A DNA stretch of 64,000 nt from Peribacillus frigoritolerans (GTDB lineage: Bacteria > Bacillota > Bacilli > Bacillales > DSM-1321). The notes under the pieces were generated by a model. The model was not told the origin of the DNA, searched no databases, and saw only the letters and a list, made by a program, of their open reading frames with translations. The DNA lies in NCBI RefSeq assembly GCF_040250305.1, contig NZ_CP158190.1, positions 170,001-234,000 on the forward strand. The letters run 5' to 3'. The position numbers and the translations under genes are program-made. Each line of letters opens with the position of its first letter. Position 1 is the first letter of the stretch. Shown here piece by piece: positions 18,878-28,876 of the stretch.

Positions 18878-20047
18878 ATGATTATTTTGAATGAGTCCAT
18901 TGTGTCGCCAATTCTTCTAAAGGTGTTAGAGGAAAAGCAAATTCCAGTGCTGGAACAAGGGCAATGGGGAGACAGATTAACATCAGAAAAGCTAAACATT
19001 CAAAAGGATACAGAATTTTTCAAGTCCATGGAAATGGACAAAAGGATTCTTACAAACTCTGAAAATGGCATAACATTATTAGGTCATTTTCAACCGAATA
19101 GTAATGAATACATTTGGTCAAAGTTATTGAAGGATAAGAGTCAGGTACGAAATTTGACAAAATCTTTATATCCTGATTTCTATTTCCAAGATATTGATTT
19201 ATCCATTATTAGTGACCTGGATAAAAATCAAATACCGTTTCCGGTAGTTATCAAACCCAATATTGGCTATTCAAGTGTAGGGGTGCACAAAGTCAAGAAT
19301 GAGCAGGATTGGGATATTGCCGTGAACCAGCTTAAAGCGGATTTACTTCATTCTGATGGATTATATGATTCAGAGGTGATCGGTTCCCAGACCGTTTTAA
19401 TAGAAGAGTGGATTCAGGGTGAAGAGTATGCCATTGATGGTTATTACAATCAAGATGGTGAACCGGTCATTTTGAATGTCTTTAAACGACTATTCAAGGA
19501 TGATTACGATACTTCCGATCGAATTTATTATACTTCGAAGTTGGCCATTAATGAAATCTATCATGATGCACTAAAGTTCATGAGGAATATTCAAACGGTC
19601 CTTCCCCTTAGGAATTACCCGGTACACTTTGAAATTCGCAAAAAAGGAAACCGGGTGATACCCATCGAAATCAACCCCTTGCGTTTTGCCGGGGCGGGTA
19701 CAACGGATCTAGGTTACCATGCCTATGGAATGAATATGTATGAACACTATTTTTCAGGAACGAAACCGGATTGGAATCGGATATTGAAAGAGATGGACGA
19801 TCATATATATAGCTTTTTCTTTGCAGAGGTTCCACTGGAAATAAATCTGGAAGATGTTGCACGTATTGATCATGAAGGACTTCGTCATGAATTCGAACAT
19901 GTTTTGGAATATAGGCAGCTTCCTTTCCAAAATGACCGGAGCATGGCCATCATCTTTTATAGAAGTGAGGATTTGAATAAAAATCTCCAATTGCTTCATT
20001 TGGATTTAATACCATATTTGACTATAAAACACCTGGTTTTCAACTAA
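18878..20047 (+). CDS. ATP-grasp domain protein, substrate unknown
   Basis: The 389-residue protein has an ATP-grasp fold: a preATP-grasp-like N-terminus (1-100), the nucleotide strand [16 protein letters not shown] near 125, the glutamate strand [18 protein letters not shown] near 180, and the metal-binding strand [19 protein letters not shown] near 255. Members ligate a carboxylate to an amine, thiol or acid via acyl phosphate. The order resembles amino-acid ligases and carboxylases, but I cannot name the substrate. The ATG at 18878 follows TTAGGTGG; a GTG at 18869 is less likely. The stop is only a few nt before a chemoreceptor gene, so the two are almost certainly co-transcribed. Confidence 0.85.
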   Translation: MIILNESIVSPILLKVLEEKQIPVLEQGQWGDRLTSEKLNIQKDTEFFKSMEMDKRILTNSENGITLLGHFQPNSNEYIWSKLLKDKSQVRNLTKSLYPDFYFQDIDLSIISDLDKNQIPFPVVIKPNIGYSSVGVHKVKNEQDWDIAVNQLKADLLHSDGLYDSEVIGSQTVLIEEWIQGEEYAIDGYYNQDGEPVILNVFKRLFKDDYDTSDRIYYTSKLAINEIYHDALKFMRNIQTVLPLRNYPVHFEIRKKGNRVIPIEINPLRFAGAGTTDLGYHAYGMNMYEHYFSGTKPDWNRILKEMDDHIYSFFFAEVPLEINLEDVARIDHEGLRHEFEHVLEYRQLPFQNDRSMAIIFYRSEDLNKNLQLLHLDLIPYLTIKHLVFN

Positions 20048-20060
20048 GGGGGGCATGGAA

Positions 20061-21755
20061 ATGAGATTTTCAAAGCTGAATCCTAAAAAATCTCTATTGG
20101 CAAAACTATTCTTGTTTTATATTATTCCTTTCGTACTTTTCGCAGGGGCCATGGGCCTTTGCTTTTCCTATATTACTAATAAAATGATCAATGAGAATGT
20201 CCTTCCGCAATTCGATGATCGTCTTTCTGAAAATGCCCACAGTTTGGCAGCAAGCCTCAATCCCACTTTGATAAACAAGGCTTCGGAACGGGGAGAAGAG
20301 ATTAAGCGGGAGTTGGATGCCTTTGTTAAAGATAAAAAGGGAATCGAATATGTTTATGTTTTGAAGCGGGAGAACGATGCCGACATGATTGTAGCCTTGA
20401 ACGGAAGCGAGGACTACATGGTGGAATCCCCCTTCACGCCGGAACAGGCAAAATCGATAAATGGAAAAGAAGATGTATTAAGTGAAATATATAAAGATAA
20501 GTGGGGTACACACAAGTCATACTTTACGCCAATCGATGGAACGGATGCGATTGTCGGAATCGATATGGATGCAAAATTCATTGATGAATTGAAAAGCACA
20601 ATGATATTCTATAATATCTTATTTCTGGCAAGTGCCATTATATTGGGTGTGTTATGCGCCGTTGTCATCGGGAAAAAGATTTCGGGACCCGTCAATGAAC
20701 TTGTTGGTTACACGAATGAAATGGCAAAAGGGGACTTAAGTAAATCGATTCCAGTTGGTAGACAGGATGAGATTGGCGATCTGTCAAATGGATTTGAAGA
20801 TATGAGATTAAGTTTGGCGCATATTATCCAGAATGTCCGTGAACATGCTCAAACGATGAATCAAACGACAGTGTCCATTCAGCAATCTTTTGAAGAGATG
20901 GTGGAATCCTATGGCCAGATAGTGACGGGGACAACGGAAGAAGCAAAAGCTTCGGAAGAACGTGCACATCATATTGACCGAATTTCCAATATGATCAGTG
21001 ACTTATCTGATACAATCCGTTTGATGAACGAGCAAACGAATGAAATGAATGAATTTACGATGCATACGAATACACTTGCTGAACAAGGAAGTAAGCAAGT
21101 GCAAGATGTAACGAGCCAGATGGATAAAATCATGGAAAATGGCCAAGCGAACAAAGCCAATTTGGTGAGCCTGGAAGAGGATGTAGTGAAGATAAATGAA
21201 GTGATTGGTCTAATTAGAGTGATTGCTTCTCAAACGAACCTGCTATCCCTGAATGCTTCCATTGAAGCGGCACGGGCGGGAGATGCGGGCAGAGGTTTTG
21301 CCGTAGTCGCTCAAGAGGTGCAAAAATTGGCTGTGCAAACAGATGAATCCATCGATATCATTTCAGAATCCATTATGCGGATTAATGAACAAACAGCCAA
21401 AGTCATCCAAAATAATGATGAGAGTTTTCAGGATATATTAAATGGTGTTTCCTTAGTGGAAAACAATGGCGAGATTTTCAATAAGATATTTGAATCCGTA
21501 GAGAAATTGCTGAAAGGAACAGAACAATTAGCCGCCCATTCGAAAAAAATCAATGAGTCTTCGGATGAAAGCCTGGCATCCATTCAGGAAATTGCGGCGA
21601 TTTCAGAAGAAGGAGTCGCAACGACGGAGCAAATCTCGGCCGCTGCCATTCAACAAAGTACCATAATGACTGGATTGAAGGAACAAAATCAAGATTTAGC
21701 AAATGAATCGGCAATTTTAGAAGAAATGGTCGAAAAGTTCATTACCGAAAAATAA
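20061..21755 (+). CDS. methyl-accepting chemotaxis protein
   Basis: The 564-residue chemoreceptor has an N-terminal membrane helix (about 12-37), an extracellular sensor domain of about 145 residues resembling a single Cache fold, a second helix (about 185-205), a HAMP domain (205-260) and a long cytoplasmic coiled coil. The signalling tip is recognisable: [20 protein letters not shown], then [23 protein letters not shown] sits against the ATG at 20055 and 7 nt from the ATG at 20061, so the latter is preferred. It lies 13 nt after the ATP-grasp gene. No other chemotaxis gene is in the window. The ligand is unknown. Confidence 0.94.
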   Translation: MRFSKLNPKKSLLAKLFLFYIIPFVLFAGAMGLCFSYITNKMINENVLPQFDDRLSENAHSLAASLNPTLINKASERGEEIKRELDAFVKDKKGIEYVYVLKRENDADMIVALNGSEDYMVESPFTPEQAKSINGKEDVLSEIYKDKWGTHKSYFTPIDGTDAIVGIDMDAKFIDELKSTMIFYNILFLASAIILGVLCAVVIGKKISGPVNELVGYTNEMAKGDLSKSIPVGRQDEIGDLSNGFEDMRLSLAHIIQNVREHAQTMNQTTVSIQQSFEEMVESYGQIVTGTTEEAKASEERAHHIDRISNMISDLSDTIRLMNEQTNEMNEFTMHTNTLAEQGSKQVQDVTSQMDKIMENGQANKANLVSLEEDVVKINEVIGLIRVIASQTNLLSLNASIEAARAGDAGRGFAVVAQEVQKLAVQTDESIDIISESIMRINEQTAKVIQNNDESFQDILNGVSLVENNGEIFNKIFESVEKLLKGTEQLAAHSKKINESSDESLASIQEIAAISEEGVATTEQISAAAIQQSTIMTGLKEQNQDLANESAILEEMVEKFITEK

Positions 21756-21774
21756 ATATTTGATGTAAACATCT

Positions 21775-21810
21775 ACAAAAACCTTTCGTTATAACGAGAG
21801 GTTTTTGTTT
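21775..21810 (+). terminator. terminator of the ATP-grasp/chemoreceptor operon
   Basis: The stem ACAAAAACC-TTTCGTT / AACGAGA-GGTTTTTGT is followed by TTGG. It lies 20 nt after the chemoreceptor stop. Confidence 0.85.
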
Positions 21811-21927
21811 GGAGTAATGCATGTAAGAGTTCATGTGTAATAGATAGAGTCACTTTCATTACAGCTTATTTTTTCATCGAATTGAGAGAGTATTAAAAAT
21901 TGCTGGAAAAAAGTTTATCCAAACCAT

Positions 21928-22076
21928 TTGCAATCGCTACCATTTAATGTTATGCTTAGTCTTAATTATTTTTGTTCGGTACTAAGGATACTAAAAGTAC
22001 TACTTTTCGTTTTCGATGATGACTTAGAGCAAGGATAGTAATACATTGTGCTTAGATGCACTAGGAGGCAACAACA
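21928..22076 (+). promoter_or_regulatory. promoter and long leader of the cold-shock gene
   Basis: TTGCAA at 21928-21933 and TATGCT at 21951-21956 have ideal 17-nt spacing. The predicted leader is about 115 nt, as expected of csp mRNAs whose leaders act as temperature-sensitive structures. CTAGGAGG forms the ribosome site. Confidence 0.7.
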
Positions 22077-22277
22077 ATGGAACAAGGTAAAGTAAAATGG
22101 TTTAACGCAGAAAAAGGTTTTGGATTCATCGAACGCGAAAACGGAGACGACGTATTCGTACATTTCTCAGCTATCCAAAGCGAAGGTTTCAAATCTTTAG
22201 ACGAAGGCCAAGAAGTTACTTTTGAAGTAGAACAAGGTCAACGCGGACCTCAAGCTTCTAACGTTCAAAAAGCATAA
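22077..22277 (+). CDS. cold-shock protein, CspA/CspB family
   Basis: The 66-residue single-domain cold-shock protein has RNP1 (KGFGFIE, residues 13-19) and RNP2 (VFVHFSAI, about 26-33) on an OB fold. It starts [11 protein letters not shown] like CspB, CspC and CspD. It binds single-stranded nucleic acid and acts as an RNA chaperone in the cold. The codon choice is highly biased, as expected for an abundant protein. Which Bacillus paralogue it matches cannot be decided here. Confidence 0.96.
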   Translation: MEQGKVKWFNAEKGFGFIERENGDDVFVHFSAIQSEGFKSLDEGQEVTFEVEQGQRGPQASNVQKA

Positions 22278-22290
22278 TTTCAATAACAAA

Positions 22291-22330
22291 AAAAGACGGA
22301 TCCTTGTTATAGGGTCTGTCTTTTTTTTGC
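22291..22330 (+). terminator. terminator of the cold-shock gene
   Basis: AAAAGACGGATCC / GGGTCTGTCTTTT, with G-U pairs, is followed by a run of T. Confidence 0.9.
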
Positions 22331-22353
22331 TTTGTGAAAATACATAACAAAAA

Positions 22354-22377
22354 ACCCTGCTAAACGATAAGCAGGGT
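22354..22377 (-). terminator. minus-strand terminator-like hairpin
   Basis: CCCTGCT / AGCAGGG is followed on the minus strand by a TTTTTTG run. No minus-strand gene is evident upstream (22378-22700). Confidence 0.55.
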
Positions 22378-22507
22378 AAATGGTACAAGTAAAGTAAAAC
22401 GCTTAAAAAGGTTTGACTAAGTATATCATAGTTTTTCTAAAAAATACTAAATTAAATATATTATACTTTTCATGGTATCGATAGGTAATTACTGAAATCA
22501 TTGAATT

Positions 22508-22543
22508 GAAGGGACATGAAGGAATTCATGTCCCTTCTTTTTT
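22508..22543 (+). terminator. orphan plus-strand terminator
   Basis: The perfect 13-bp stem GAAGGGACATGAA / TTCATGTCCCTTC with a GGAA loop is followed by TTTTTT. It lies 180 nt beyond the csp terminator with no gene between. The rest of 22331-22680 shows nothing identifiable. Confidence 0.7.
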
Positions 22544-22684
22544 CGCCTGAAGATAGGCAAGAGGACATCTTAGCAAAATTCCAGGGGAGCAACTCCGAAG
22601 TGAAACAAAAAAACGATGGCCCACATATAAAGACATATAGGGCACTTTCACTAACTTGGTGGAAGGAGGAAAGATTCCAATACA

Positions 22685-22746
22685 TTCAAATATAGATTTG
22701 AATATTCAGGGAATTGTGTTATATTATAATCAAACGAAGATTTGAA
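22685..22746 (+). promoter_or_regulatory. CadC-type operator and cadC promoter
   Basis: The perfect inverted repeat TTCAAAT-ATAG-ATTTGAA (22685-22702) overlaps a -35 like TTGAAT (22698) that pairs with TATATT at 22720 (16-nt spacing). A further half-site, ATTTGAA, lies at 22740-22746. It resembles known ArsR/CadC operators and would let CadC repress its own operon until metal is bound. Confidence 0.8.
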
Positions 22747-22762
22747 TGAGAGGTGTGAGAAG

Positions 22763-23134
22763 ATGACGGAACTAAAAGATATATGTGATGTTCATCTGCA
22801 TGATGAAGTGAAGGTTAATCGCATTCAAGTAGAAATGGGCCAGGTGGATATATCCAGCATGTCGAAGCTGTTTAAAGTTATAGGCGATGAAAATAGGGCG
22901 AAGATAGCTTATGCGCTCTGTACGGACGAGGAATTGTGTGTGTGCGATCTGGCCAATATCATTGGTGCTTCGATGGCAACAACGTCACATCATCTTCGGA
23001 CCCTTTATAAACACGCAATCGTAAAATACCGAAAAGAAGGAAAGTTGGCTTTTTATTCTTTGGATGATCACCATATAAAGCAATTGATTCTCATTGCGTT
23101 AGAACATCAGCAGGAGGTAAGGGTCGATGGCTGA
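22763..23134 (+). CDS. cadC: metal-sensing ArsR-family repressor CadC
   Basis: The 123-residue winged-helix repressor has the alpha-3 metal motif ELCVCDLA (Cys59, Cys61) and a recognition helix around [18 protein letters not shown]. An N-terminal Cys8 also fits the CadC soft-metal site; the other N-terminal Cys of plasmid pI258 CadC appears to be His here. The protein is released from DNA by Cd, Pb or Zn. The start is the ATG at 22763 after GAGAGGTG; the upstream TTG is disregarded. Its 3' end overlaps cadA by 8 nt, the standard cadCA layout. Confidence 0.94.
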   Translation: MTELKDICDVHLHDEVKVNRIQVEMGQVDISSMSKLFKVIGDENRAKIAYALCTDEELCVCDLANIIGASMATTSHHLRTLYKHAIVKYRKEGKLAFYSLDDHHIKQLILIALEHQQEVRVDG

Positions 23135-25250
23135 GTCCCCGATGAAAACATATCGTATCCAGGGTCTATCCTGCACGAATTGTGCGGCTAAATTTGAGAA
23201 CAATGTCCGTGAACTAGAGGGTGTGAATGATGCCAAAATCAACTTTGGTGCGTCGAAGATTGCGGTACAGGGCAGCGCGACCATTGAAGAGATTGAAAAG
23301 GCGGGAGCCTTTGATAATCTGAAGATCCGCGGTGAACAGGAACAGGTAACGCAAAAGGAACCATTTTGGAAGCAAAAAGAAAATATTAAAGTGGTGTCTT
23401 CGGTTATCCTATTGCTGGTCAGCTGGATATTGGATAATCGATATGCTGATGGAAGCATCATGCCGGTTATCGGTTATGCGGCTGCAATTATAGTTGGAGG
23501 ATATTCATTATTTATCAATGGTTTGAAAAACCTTGTAAGGCTCCGCTTTGATATGCACACCCTTATGACGGTTGCCATCATCGGGGCGGCAGTGCTTGGT
23601 GAATGGGGCGAGGGCGCTACCGTCGTCATTCTATTTGCGATAAGTGAAGCATTGGAAAAATATTCGATGGATAAAGCCCGTAATTCCATCGAATCATTAA
23701 TGAACATCGCACCTAAAGAAGCCTTGATCCTGAGAGGGCATCACGAAATGATGGTTGCTGTTGATGAGATTGAAGTGGGCGACATCATGATCGTTAAACC
23801 GGGTCAAAAGCTTGCAATGGATGGCCGGATCATGAAAGGGGCCTCGACACTTAATCAAGCAGCCATTACTGGGGAATCCGAGCCGGTTTTTAAAACGGTT
23901 GAGGGTGAAGTGTTTGCCGGAACCTTAAATGGTGAAGGGCTGCTCGAAGTGGAGGTCACGAAGCGGGTCGAGGATACGACGATTGCAAAAATCATCCACC
24001 TTGTTGAAGAAGCACAGGCCGAAAAGGCCCCTTCCCAAGCCTTCGTGGATAAATTCGCAAAATTCTATACGCCGGCCATCATGCTCATTGCCTTGGCCAT
24101 TGCCGTATTACCCCCGATTGTGATGAACGGGGATTGGAGTGATTGGATTTACCGGGGATTGGCTGTACTGGTTGTCGGCTGTCCTTGTGCTTTGGTCATT
24201 TCTACGCCCATCGCCATCGTGACAGCTATCGGAAATGCTGCGAAACATGGTGTGCTGATTAAAGGCGGGGTCCATTTGGAGGAAGCGGGAGCCTTAAAGG
24301 CGATCGCGTTTGACAAAACGGGTACTTTAACAAAGGGCGTACCTGAAGTGACTGATTTCAAGGTGTTATCTGATGTGTTGAATGAACAGGACGTGCTGGC
24401 TATCGCTGCTGCTTTAGAAAGCAGATCACAGCACCCCCTTGCGACGGCCATTCTTCAAAAGGCGGAAAACCACGATGTGGACTATCATTCTTTATTGGTA
24501 GAGGATTTTACTGCGATCACCGGTAAAGGCATAAAAGGGAAAATCAATCAAGAAATCTATTACATTGGTAAACCCCATCTTTTTGTAGAAGAGCCAGGTA
24601 TAGTTTTCTCTGATGATGTGCTTAAATTAATCAGCGGCTTTCAAAATACAGGGAAAACGGTGATGGTGCTTGGTGATCAAGTGAAGCTCCTGGCACTGAT
24701 CGCAGTGTCAGATGAAATAAGGGAAAGCAGTAAGGAAGCGATTCGGAAACTGCATGAATTGGGCATTGAAAAAACGATCATGCTGACTGGCGATAATATT
24801 GGAACGGCAAAAGCAATTGGAGCGGCAGCTGGCGTTCATGAGATTGAGGCGGAGCTATTGCCGCAGGATAAATTGACCATGATCAAACGATGGAAACAAA
24901 AATATGATCGAGTGGCCATGGTAGGCGATGGTGTCAATGATGCTCCGGCCTTGGCAGCTTCCACGGTAGGAATCGCAATGGGCGGGGCGGGCACGGATAC
25001 GGCCCTTGAAACTGCCGATATCGCCTTAATGGGTGATGACTTATCGAAGCTTCCTTATACAATCCGCTTAAGCCGCAAAACATTAAAAATCATAAAGCAG
25101 AACATCACGTTTTCATTGGTGATTAAAATCCTGGCCTTATTATTGATAGCCCCGGGGTGGTTAACACTTTGGATGGCGATTTTTGCCGACATGGGTGCGA
25201 CGTTATTAGTTACATTGAACAGCCTTAGGTTGTTGAGAATAAAAGAATAG
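23127..25250 (+). CDS. cadA: cadmium/zinc/lead-exporting P1B-type ATPase CadA
   Basis: The 707-residue pump has one N-terminal heavy-metal domain (residues 5-70; [12 protein letters not shown]), a membrane domain with the CPC motif in [10 protein letters not shown], the TGES actuator loop, the phosphorylation motif DKTGTLT, an HP dipeptide in SRSQHPLA, and the hinge [10 protein letters not shown]. The CPC motif with an SHHP-like HP locus marks the Zn/Cd/Pb subgroup. It is translated from an ATG overlapping cadC behind GGAGG. It exports metal from the cytoplasm. Confidence 0.95.
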   Translation: MAESPMKTYRIQGLSCTNCAAKFENNVRELEGVNDAKINFGASKIAVQGSATIEEIEKAGAFDNLKIRGEQEQVTQKEPFWKQKENIKVVSSVILLLVSWILDNRYADGSIMPVIGYAAAIIVGGYSLFINGLKNLVRLRFDMHTLMTVAIIGAAVLGEWGEGATVVILFAISEALEKYSMDKARNSIESLMNIAPKEALILRGHHEMMVAVDEIEVGDIMIVKPGQKLAMDGRIMKGASTLNQAAITGESEPVFKTVEGEVFAGTLNGEGLLEVEVTKRVEDTTIAKIIHLVEEAQAEKAPSQAFVDKFAKFYTPAIMLIALAIAVLPPIVMNGDWSDWIYRGLAVLVVGCPCALVISTPIAIVTAIGNAAKHGVLIKGGVHLEEAGALKAIAFDKTGTLTKGVPEVTDFKVLSDVLNEQDVLAIAAALESRSQHPLATAILQKAENHDVDYHSLLVEDFTAITGKGIKGKINQEIYYIGKPHLFVEEPGIVFSDDVLKLISGFQNTGKTVMVLGDQVKLLALIAVSDEIRESSKEAIRKLHELGIEKTIMLTGDNIGTAKAIGAAAGVHEIEAELLPQDKLTMIKRWKQKYDRVAMVGDGVNDAPALAASTVGIAMGGAGTDTALETADIALMGDDLSKLPYTIRLSRKTLKIIKQNITFSLVIKILALLLIAPGWLTLWMAIFADMGATLLVTLNSLRLLRIKE

Positions 25251-25260
25251 AATAATATGG

Positions 25261-25299
25261 GCTCCCTGGCGCATCTTAAGGTGCACCAGGGAGCTTTTA
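25261..25299 (+). terminator. terminator of cadCA
   Basis: GCTCCCTGG ... CCAGGGAGC with an inner GCAC/GTGC-like part is followed by TTTTATTTA. Confidence 0.88.
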
Positions 25300-25525
25300 T
25301 TTATGAACTTTCCAATTGTTTCATGTGAAACTTTGAAAAAAAGTAGTCGGTCCTCTTATTTTTTTGTTGAAAGTAAAAGGAGGTCCAATGAAAACACTTT
25401 GCTAAGGGCAGCAATCGTTATGCAAGCGATGTCGGGTATGCTACAATGTGGCTGGCTTTTAGGCAGCATGAAAGGTTTGTTTAAGTATAATATAGGGAGT
25501 AAGGTAAGTACGGAAGGGATTTGAA

Positions 25526-26791
25526 ATGATGGAATTACAGCAAAGGGCAATCTTGGTTGGAGTTAATCTCAACGGTTCAAAGGATTTTGAGTATTCGATG
25601 GAGGAATTGGCCAATTTAACGGAAGCATGTGAGGTAGAGGTTGCAGGGACCATCACACAAAATTTGCATCGGGTGAACTCATCACATTTTATCGGTACCG
25701 GGAAGATCGAGGAAGTAAAAAATCTCGTTGAGTATAAAGAAGCTAATGTCGTCATTTTTAATGATCAGCTCTCCCCTTCGCAACTTCGTAATCTGGAGAG
25801 GGACATGGATTGCAAGGTGATTGACCGGACAATCTTGATTCTGGACATCTTCGCGCATCGGGCGAAAACGAAGGAAGCACAGCTTCAGGTGGAAGTGGCG
25901 AAGCTGCAGTATATGCTCCCGCGTCTTGTAGGTTTGAGGGAGTCATTAGGGCGTCAGAGTGGCGGGGTCGGTACAAACAAAGGTGCAGGCGAAAAGCAGT
26001 TAGAGCTTGACCGCAGGAGAATCGAGGAAAATATAAGTGTTTTGAATAAGGAACTGGAAGACCTTGTTGCACACCGGCAAACGCAGAGGAAACAGCGGAA
26101 AAAGAATGCCATCCCTGTCGTATCCTTAGTCGGTTATACAAATGCAGGTAAATCTTCGATCATGAATGCTTTGATCGAGATGTTCCATCCAACAGCAGAG
26201 AAGCAGGTGTTTGAGAGGGATATGCTGTTCGCTACGCTTGAAACATCCGTCCGAAACATTCCGCTTCCGGATAATAAGGAATTTTTATTGACTGATACGG
26301 TGGGATTTGTGTCTAAATTGCCCCATCATCTCGTGAAAGCATTCCGATCAACATTAGAAGAAGTGGTAGAAGCGGATCTGTTGATCCATGTTGTCGATTT
26401 TTCCAATCCAAATCATGAGCAGCAAATGGAGATAACGGATAAGACTTTAAATGAGATAGGCATTAAAGGGATTCCGACGATTTTTGCCTATAATAAAGCG
26501 GACCTTACCGATTTGGAAATCCCTAAGGTGAATCGTGACTCTGTATATATGTCAGCAAAAAACAAAGTCGGCATCGAGGAATTGATCGATCAAATTCGCC
26601 AGCATATTTTTGTCGACTATACTCACTGTGAAATGCTGATTCCATATGATCAAGGGCAGCTTGTTTCCTATTTCAATGAAAGTGGTCACATAACGGAAAC
26701 TGAATATGAGGCAAATGGATATCGAATAAAGCTTGAGTGCAAGAAAACGGATTATGAGAAATATAAACGATACGTTATTCATCCGGAATGA
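25526..26791 (+). CDS. hflX: ribosome-associated GTPase HflX
   Basis: The 421-residue protein has the HflX N-terminal domain (1-195), with the glycine-rich GRQSGGVGTNKGAGEKQLE near 150, and a GTPase domain (about 200-365): P-loop GYTNAGKSS, G3 DTVGF, G4 NKAD and G5 SAK. HflX splits stalled or heat-damaged ribosomes in known bacteria. The start is ATG ATG at 25526 behind GGAAGGG. It is monocistronic, ending at a terminator inside the following motif cluster. Confidence 0.95.
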   Translation: MMELQQRAILVGVNLNGSKDFEYSMEELANLTEACEVEVAGTITQNLHRVNSSHFIGTGKIEEVKNLVEYKEANVVIFNDQLSPSQLRNLERDMDCKVIDRTILILDIFAHRAKTKEAQLQVEVAKLQYMLPRLVGLRESLGRQSGGVGTNKGAGEKQLELDRRRIEENISVLNKELEDLVAHRQTQRKQRKKNAIPVVSLVGYTNAGKSSIMNALIEMFHPTAEKQVFERDMLFATLETSVRNIPLPDNKEFLLTDTVGFVSKLPHHLVKAFRSTLEEVVEADLLIHVVDFSNPNHEQQMEITDKTLNEIGIKGIPTIFAYNKADLTDLEIPKVNRDSVYMSAKNKVGIEELIDQIRQHIFVDYTHCEMLIPYDQGQLVSYFNESGHITETEYEANGYRIKLECKKTDYEKYKRYVIHPE

Positions 26792-26798
26792 GCCTGCC

Positions 26799-27004
26799 TG
26801 TTGATAAATTGTTAACGGTTTGTTGATAAGTGGAAAAGTTGATTTCTTAATGTGGATAACTTTTGTTAAAATGCTTCTGTTCCGCAAAAACAAAGAGAAT
26901 ATTGCCATATAATATGTGAATAAGTTGTGGATAAAAGTGAAAAGACCCAGGAAACCCTGAATTGAGTTTCTGGGCTTTTTTTTATGTGGACAAAGTGTTG
27001 ATAA
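26799..27004 (+). other. cluster of seven DnaA-box-like 9-mers, all in one orientation
   Basis: Two exact copies of TGTGGATAA (reverse complement of the consensus TTATCCACA) lie at 26851-26859 and 26926-26934. One-mismatch forms lie at 26799, 26821 and 26996 (TGTTGATAA), 26915 (TGTGAATAA) and 26985 (TGTGGACAA). All read in the same direction. It may be a DnaA-box cluster of the kind known to titrate or regulate DnaA in Bacillus. Confidence 0.7.
26941..26982 (+). terminator. terminator of hflX
   Basis: Imperfect stem around CCCAGGAAAC / GTTTCTGGG with a following run of eight T, about 150 nt after the hflX stop and embedded in the DnaA-box-like cluster. Confidence 0.8.
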
Positions 27005-27485
27005 GTAAGTTTTGGAACAAATCATCCAAATAATATCAGTAAGTATGATGAAAAGTAAGTTTGAATGTAGAAAAATGACGATGTTTATCATTTATTGTTA
27101 GGAAATATAACATGAATATTACATATTGCATATCTAGCATCTGGGAATACTTTACACTTTGTATAATGTAACTTGCTTTTCAACATTATAAAATAAAGAA
27201 TACTCAATTCTCTGAGGTTTTGAGTTTTTAAGATTAGTAGGGGGGGCTTTTTGTGTTAGAAGGAAGCAGGGATAGAGGCGTGACCAGTGAGAGAATGATA
27301 GAAAATAATAAACAAAACGAGAGAATTTTGGCTGGAAAATCGCCATGACTTGTTAGTTGAATAAATTGACAGAAACCATGTTGGCAATGATTTCAATCGT
27401 TTAAATATGAGGACAGTAGAGAGAAATGCATGCAATTCCTCCCTTTTTATTTTTCAAAATAAATGTTTGGAAGGAGAAATAGTGG
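27005..27485. other. long upstream region of the pyrimidine catabolism operon
   Basis: About 480 bp, A+T-rich and without a credible gene. It presumably carries the regulated promoter of preT. A TTGACA at 27367-27372 has no convincing -10 partner, and a TATAAT-like box near 27164 lies far upstream. I see no clear operator. Confidence 0.4.
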
Positions 27486-28850
27486 ATGAGTATGACGAGC
27501 CCGTTAAAAGGTGGTCTAGAGATTAACTTTCAGGAAGCGGAGAGGGGTTTATCCCCAAGGGAAGCTTTGGAAGAATCGAATCGATGTTTATACTGCTATG
27601 ATGCCCCATGTATCCAAGCCTGTCCGACCGGAATAGATATTCCAGGTTTTATTAAGAAGATAGCTTCAGGTAATTTTAAAGGGTCGGCCAAGACGATCAT
27701 GACGGCCAATCCTGTCGGTGCCAGCTGTGCGCGGGTATGTCCGACTGAAGAGTTATGTGAGGGAGCATGTGTCCTGAACCATTCTACAAAGCCAATCATG
27801 ATTGGCAATCTCCAGCGTTATTCCACAGATTGGGCCATCCAAAATAAACAAGCCCTATTCAAGGCCGGGAAAAAGAATGGCAAAAAAGTTGCCATTGTAG
27901 GAAGCGGTCCGGCGGGTTTGTCTGCAGCAAGGGAATTAGCCTTGCTTGGCTACAGTGTAACCATTTTCGAAGCTGAAAAGAATCCAGGCGGATTAAATAC
28001 TTACGGGATTGTATCGTTCCGTTTGCCTCAGAGCATTTCTTATTGGGAAGTTGAACAAGTAAAGAGTTTGGATGTTGATATTAAAACGAATACACGGGTC
28101 GGAGTGGATGTTTCCGCAAATCAGCTGACTGCCGACTATGATGCGGTCATTTTAGCTATCGGCATGTCCGATGTCCCTAAGCTTGGAATTGAAGGGGAGG
28201 ATTTGGCTGAAGTTTATGATGCAATCGATTTCGTTAAAGCAACGAAAACAGGGGCAATCACTGATAAATTCATTGGGAAGAAGATGGCGGTAATTGGAGC
28301 TGGAAACACGGCGATCGATGCCGCGACCTGTTCTGTACGCCTGGGCGCCGAACAGGTGAGCATTATTTATCGTCGTACCCAAAAGGAAATGACAGCCTAT
28401 GATTTTGAATATGAGTTTGCCAAACAAGAAGGTGTCGGGTTTCACTGGCTGACTGCCCCCTCCAGGATCCTCGCGGATGAAAGCGGTCAGGTTACGGGCA
28501 TCGAGTGCGTGAAGATGGTGCTTAGCGAGGCAGGGGAAGATGGGCGGCGCCGTCCAGTCCAAATTCCCGGATCGGAGTTCGTCATACCGGTCGATGGGGT
28601 CATTCGTGCTATAGGCCAATCCAGGTATGTAGAATTGATTGAACAGTTCGGCATTAAACATGATGATGGTGTCGTTACATTGGATGGTGATTCCTATAAG
28701 ACATCGCATGAAAAGATCTTTGCGTGCGGTGACGTGATCTTCGGAAAAGGCCAAGGTGAGGCAATGGTTGTTTCAGCTGCCCAGCAAGGGAAAAAGACAG
28801 CCTATGAAATTGACTCGATTTTGAATTGCGAAGCGGTGGATATTGCTTAA
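27486..28850 (+). CDS. preT: dihydropyrimidine dehydrogenase subunit PreT (NAD-dependent FAD/Fe-S oxidoreductase)
   Basis: The 454-residue protein matches the N-terminal electron-input half of dihydropyrimidine dehydrogenase. An Fe-S region carries Cys clusters (CLYCYDAPCIQACPTG near 35 and CARVCPTEELCEGAC near 82). An FAD site (VAIVGSGPAGLSAAREL near 137) and a second dinucleotide fold (MAVIGAGNTAIDAA near 270) follow. It takes electrons from NAD(P)H and passes them to PreA. It is the first gene of the operon, starting at ATG 27486 behind GGAAGGAG. The next gene, preA, begins 26 nt downstream. Confidence 0.93.
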   Translation: MSMTSPLKGGLEINFQEAERGLSPREALEESNRCLYCYDAPCIQACPTGIDIPGFIKKIASGNFKGSAKTIMTANPVGASCARVCPTEELCEGACVLNHSTKPIMIGNLQRYSTDWAIQNKQALFKAGKKNGKKVAIVGSGPAGLSAARELALLGYSVTIFEAEKNPGGLNTYGIVSFRLPQSISYWEVEQVKSLDVDIKTNTRVGVDVSANQLTADYDAVILAIGMSDVPKLGIEGEDLAEVYDAIDFVKATKTGAITDKFIGKKMAVIGAGNTAIDAATCSVRLGAEQVSIIYRRTQKEMTAYDFEYEFAKQEGVGFHWLTAPSRILADESGQVTGIECVKMVLSEAGEDGRRRPVQIPGSEFVIPVDGVIRAIGQSRYVELIEQFGIKHDDGVVTLDGDSYKTSHEKIFACGDVIFGKGQGEAMVVSAAQQGKKTAYEIDSILNCEAVDIA

Positions 28851-28876
28851 TAACTATGAAAAATAGGAGGCTTATC

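Noticed and set aside
22470..22685. 71-codon minus-strand open frame between csp and cadC
   Set aside because: It runs through a plus-strand terminator and the CadC operator, lacks a ribosome site and has no recognisable domain.
25303..25524. 73-codon open frame between cadA and hflX
   Set aside because: It begins inside the cadCA terminator region, has no ribosome site and no recognisable sequence. It probably covers the hflX promoter.
26552..27091. 179-codon minus-strand open frame over the hflX 3' end and the DnaA-box-like cluster
   Set aside because: It is antisense to hflX and continues through A+T-rich intergenic DNA. Its composition (Ile, Phe, Leu, Ser) is typical of spurious frames.
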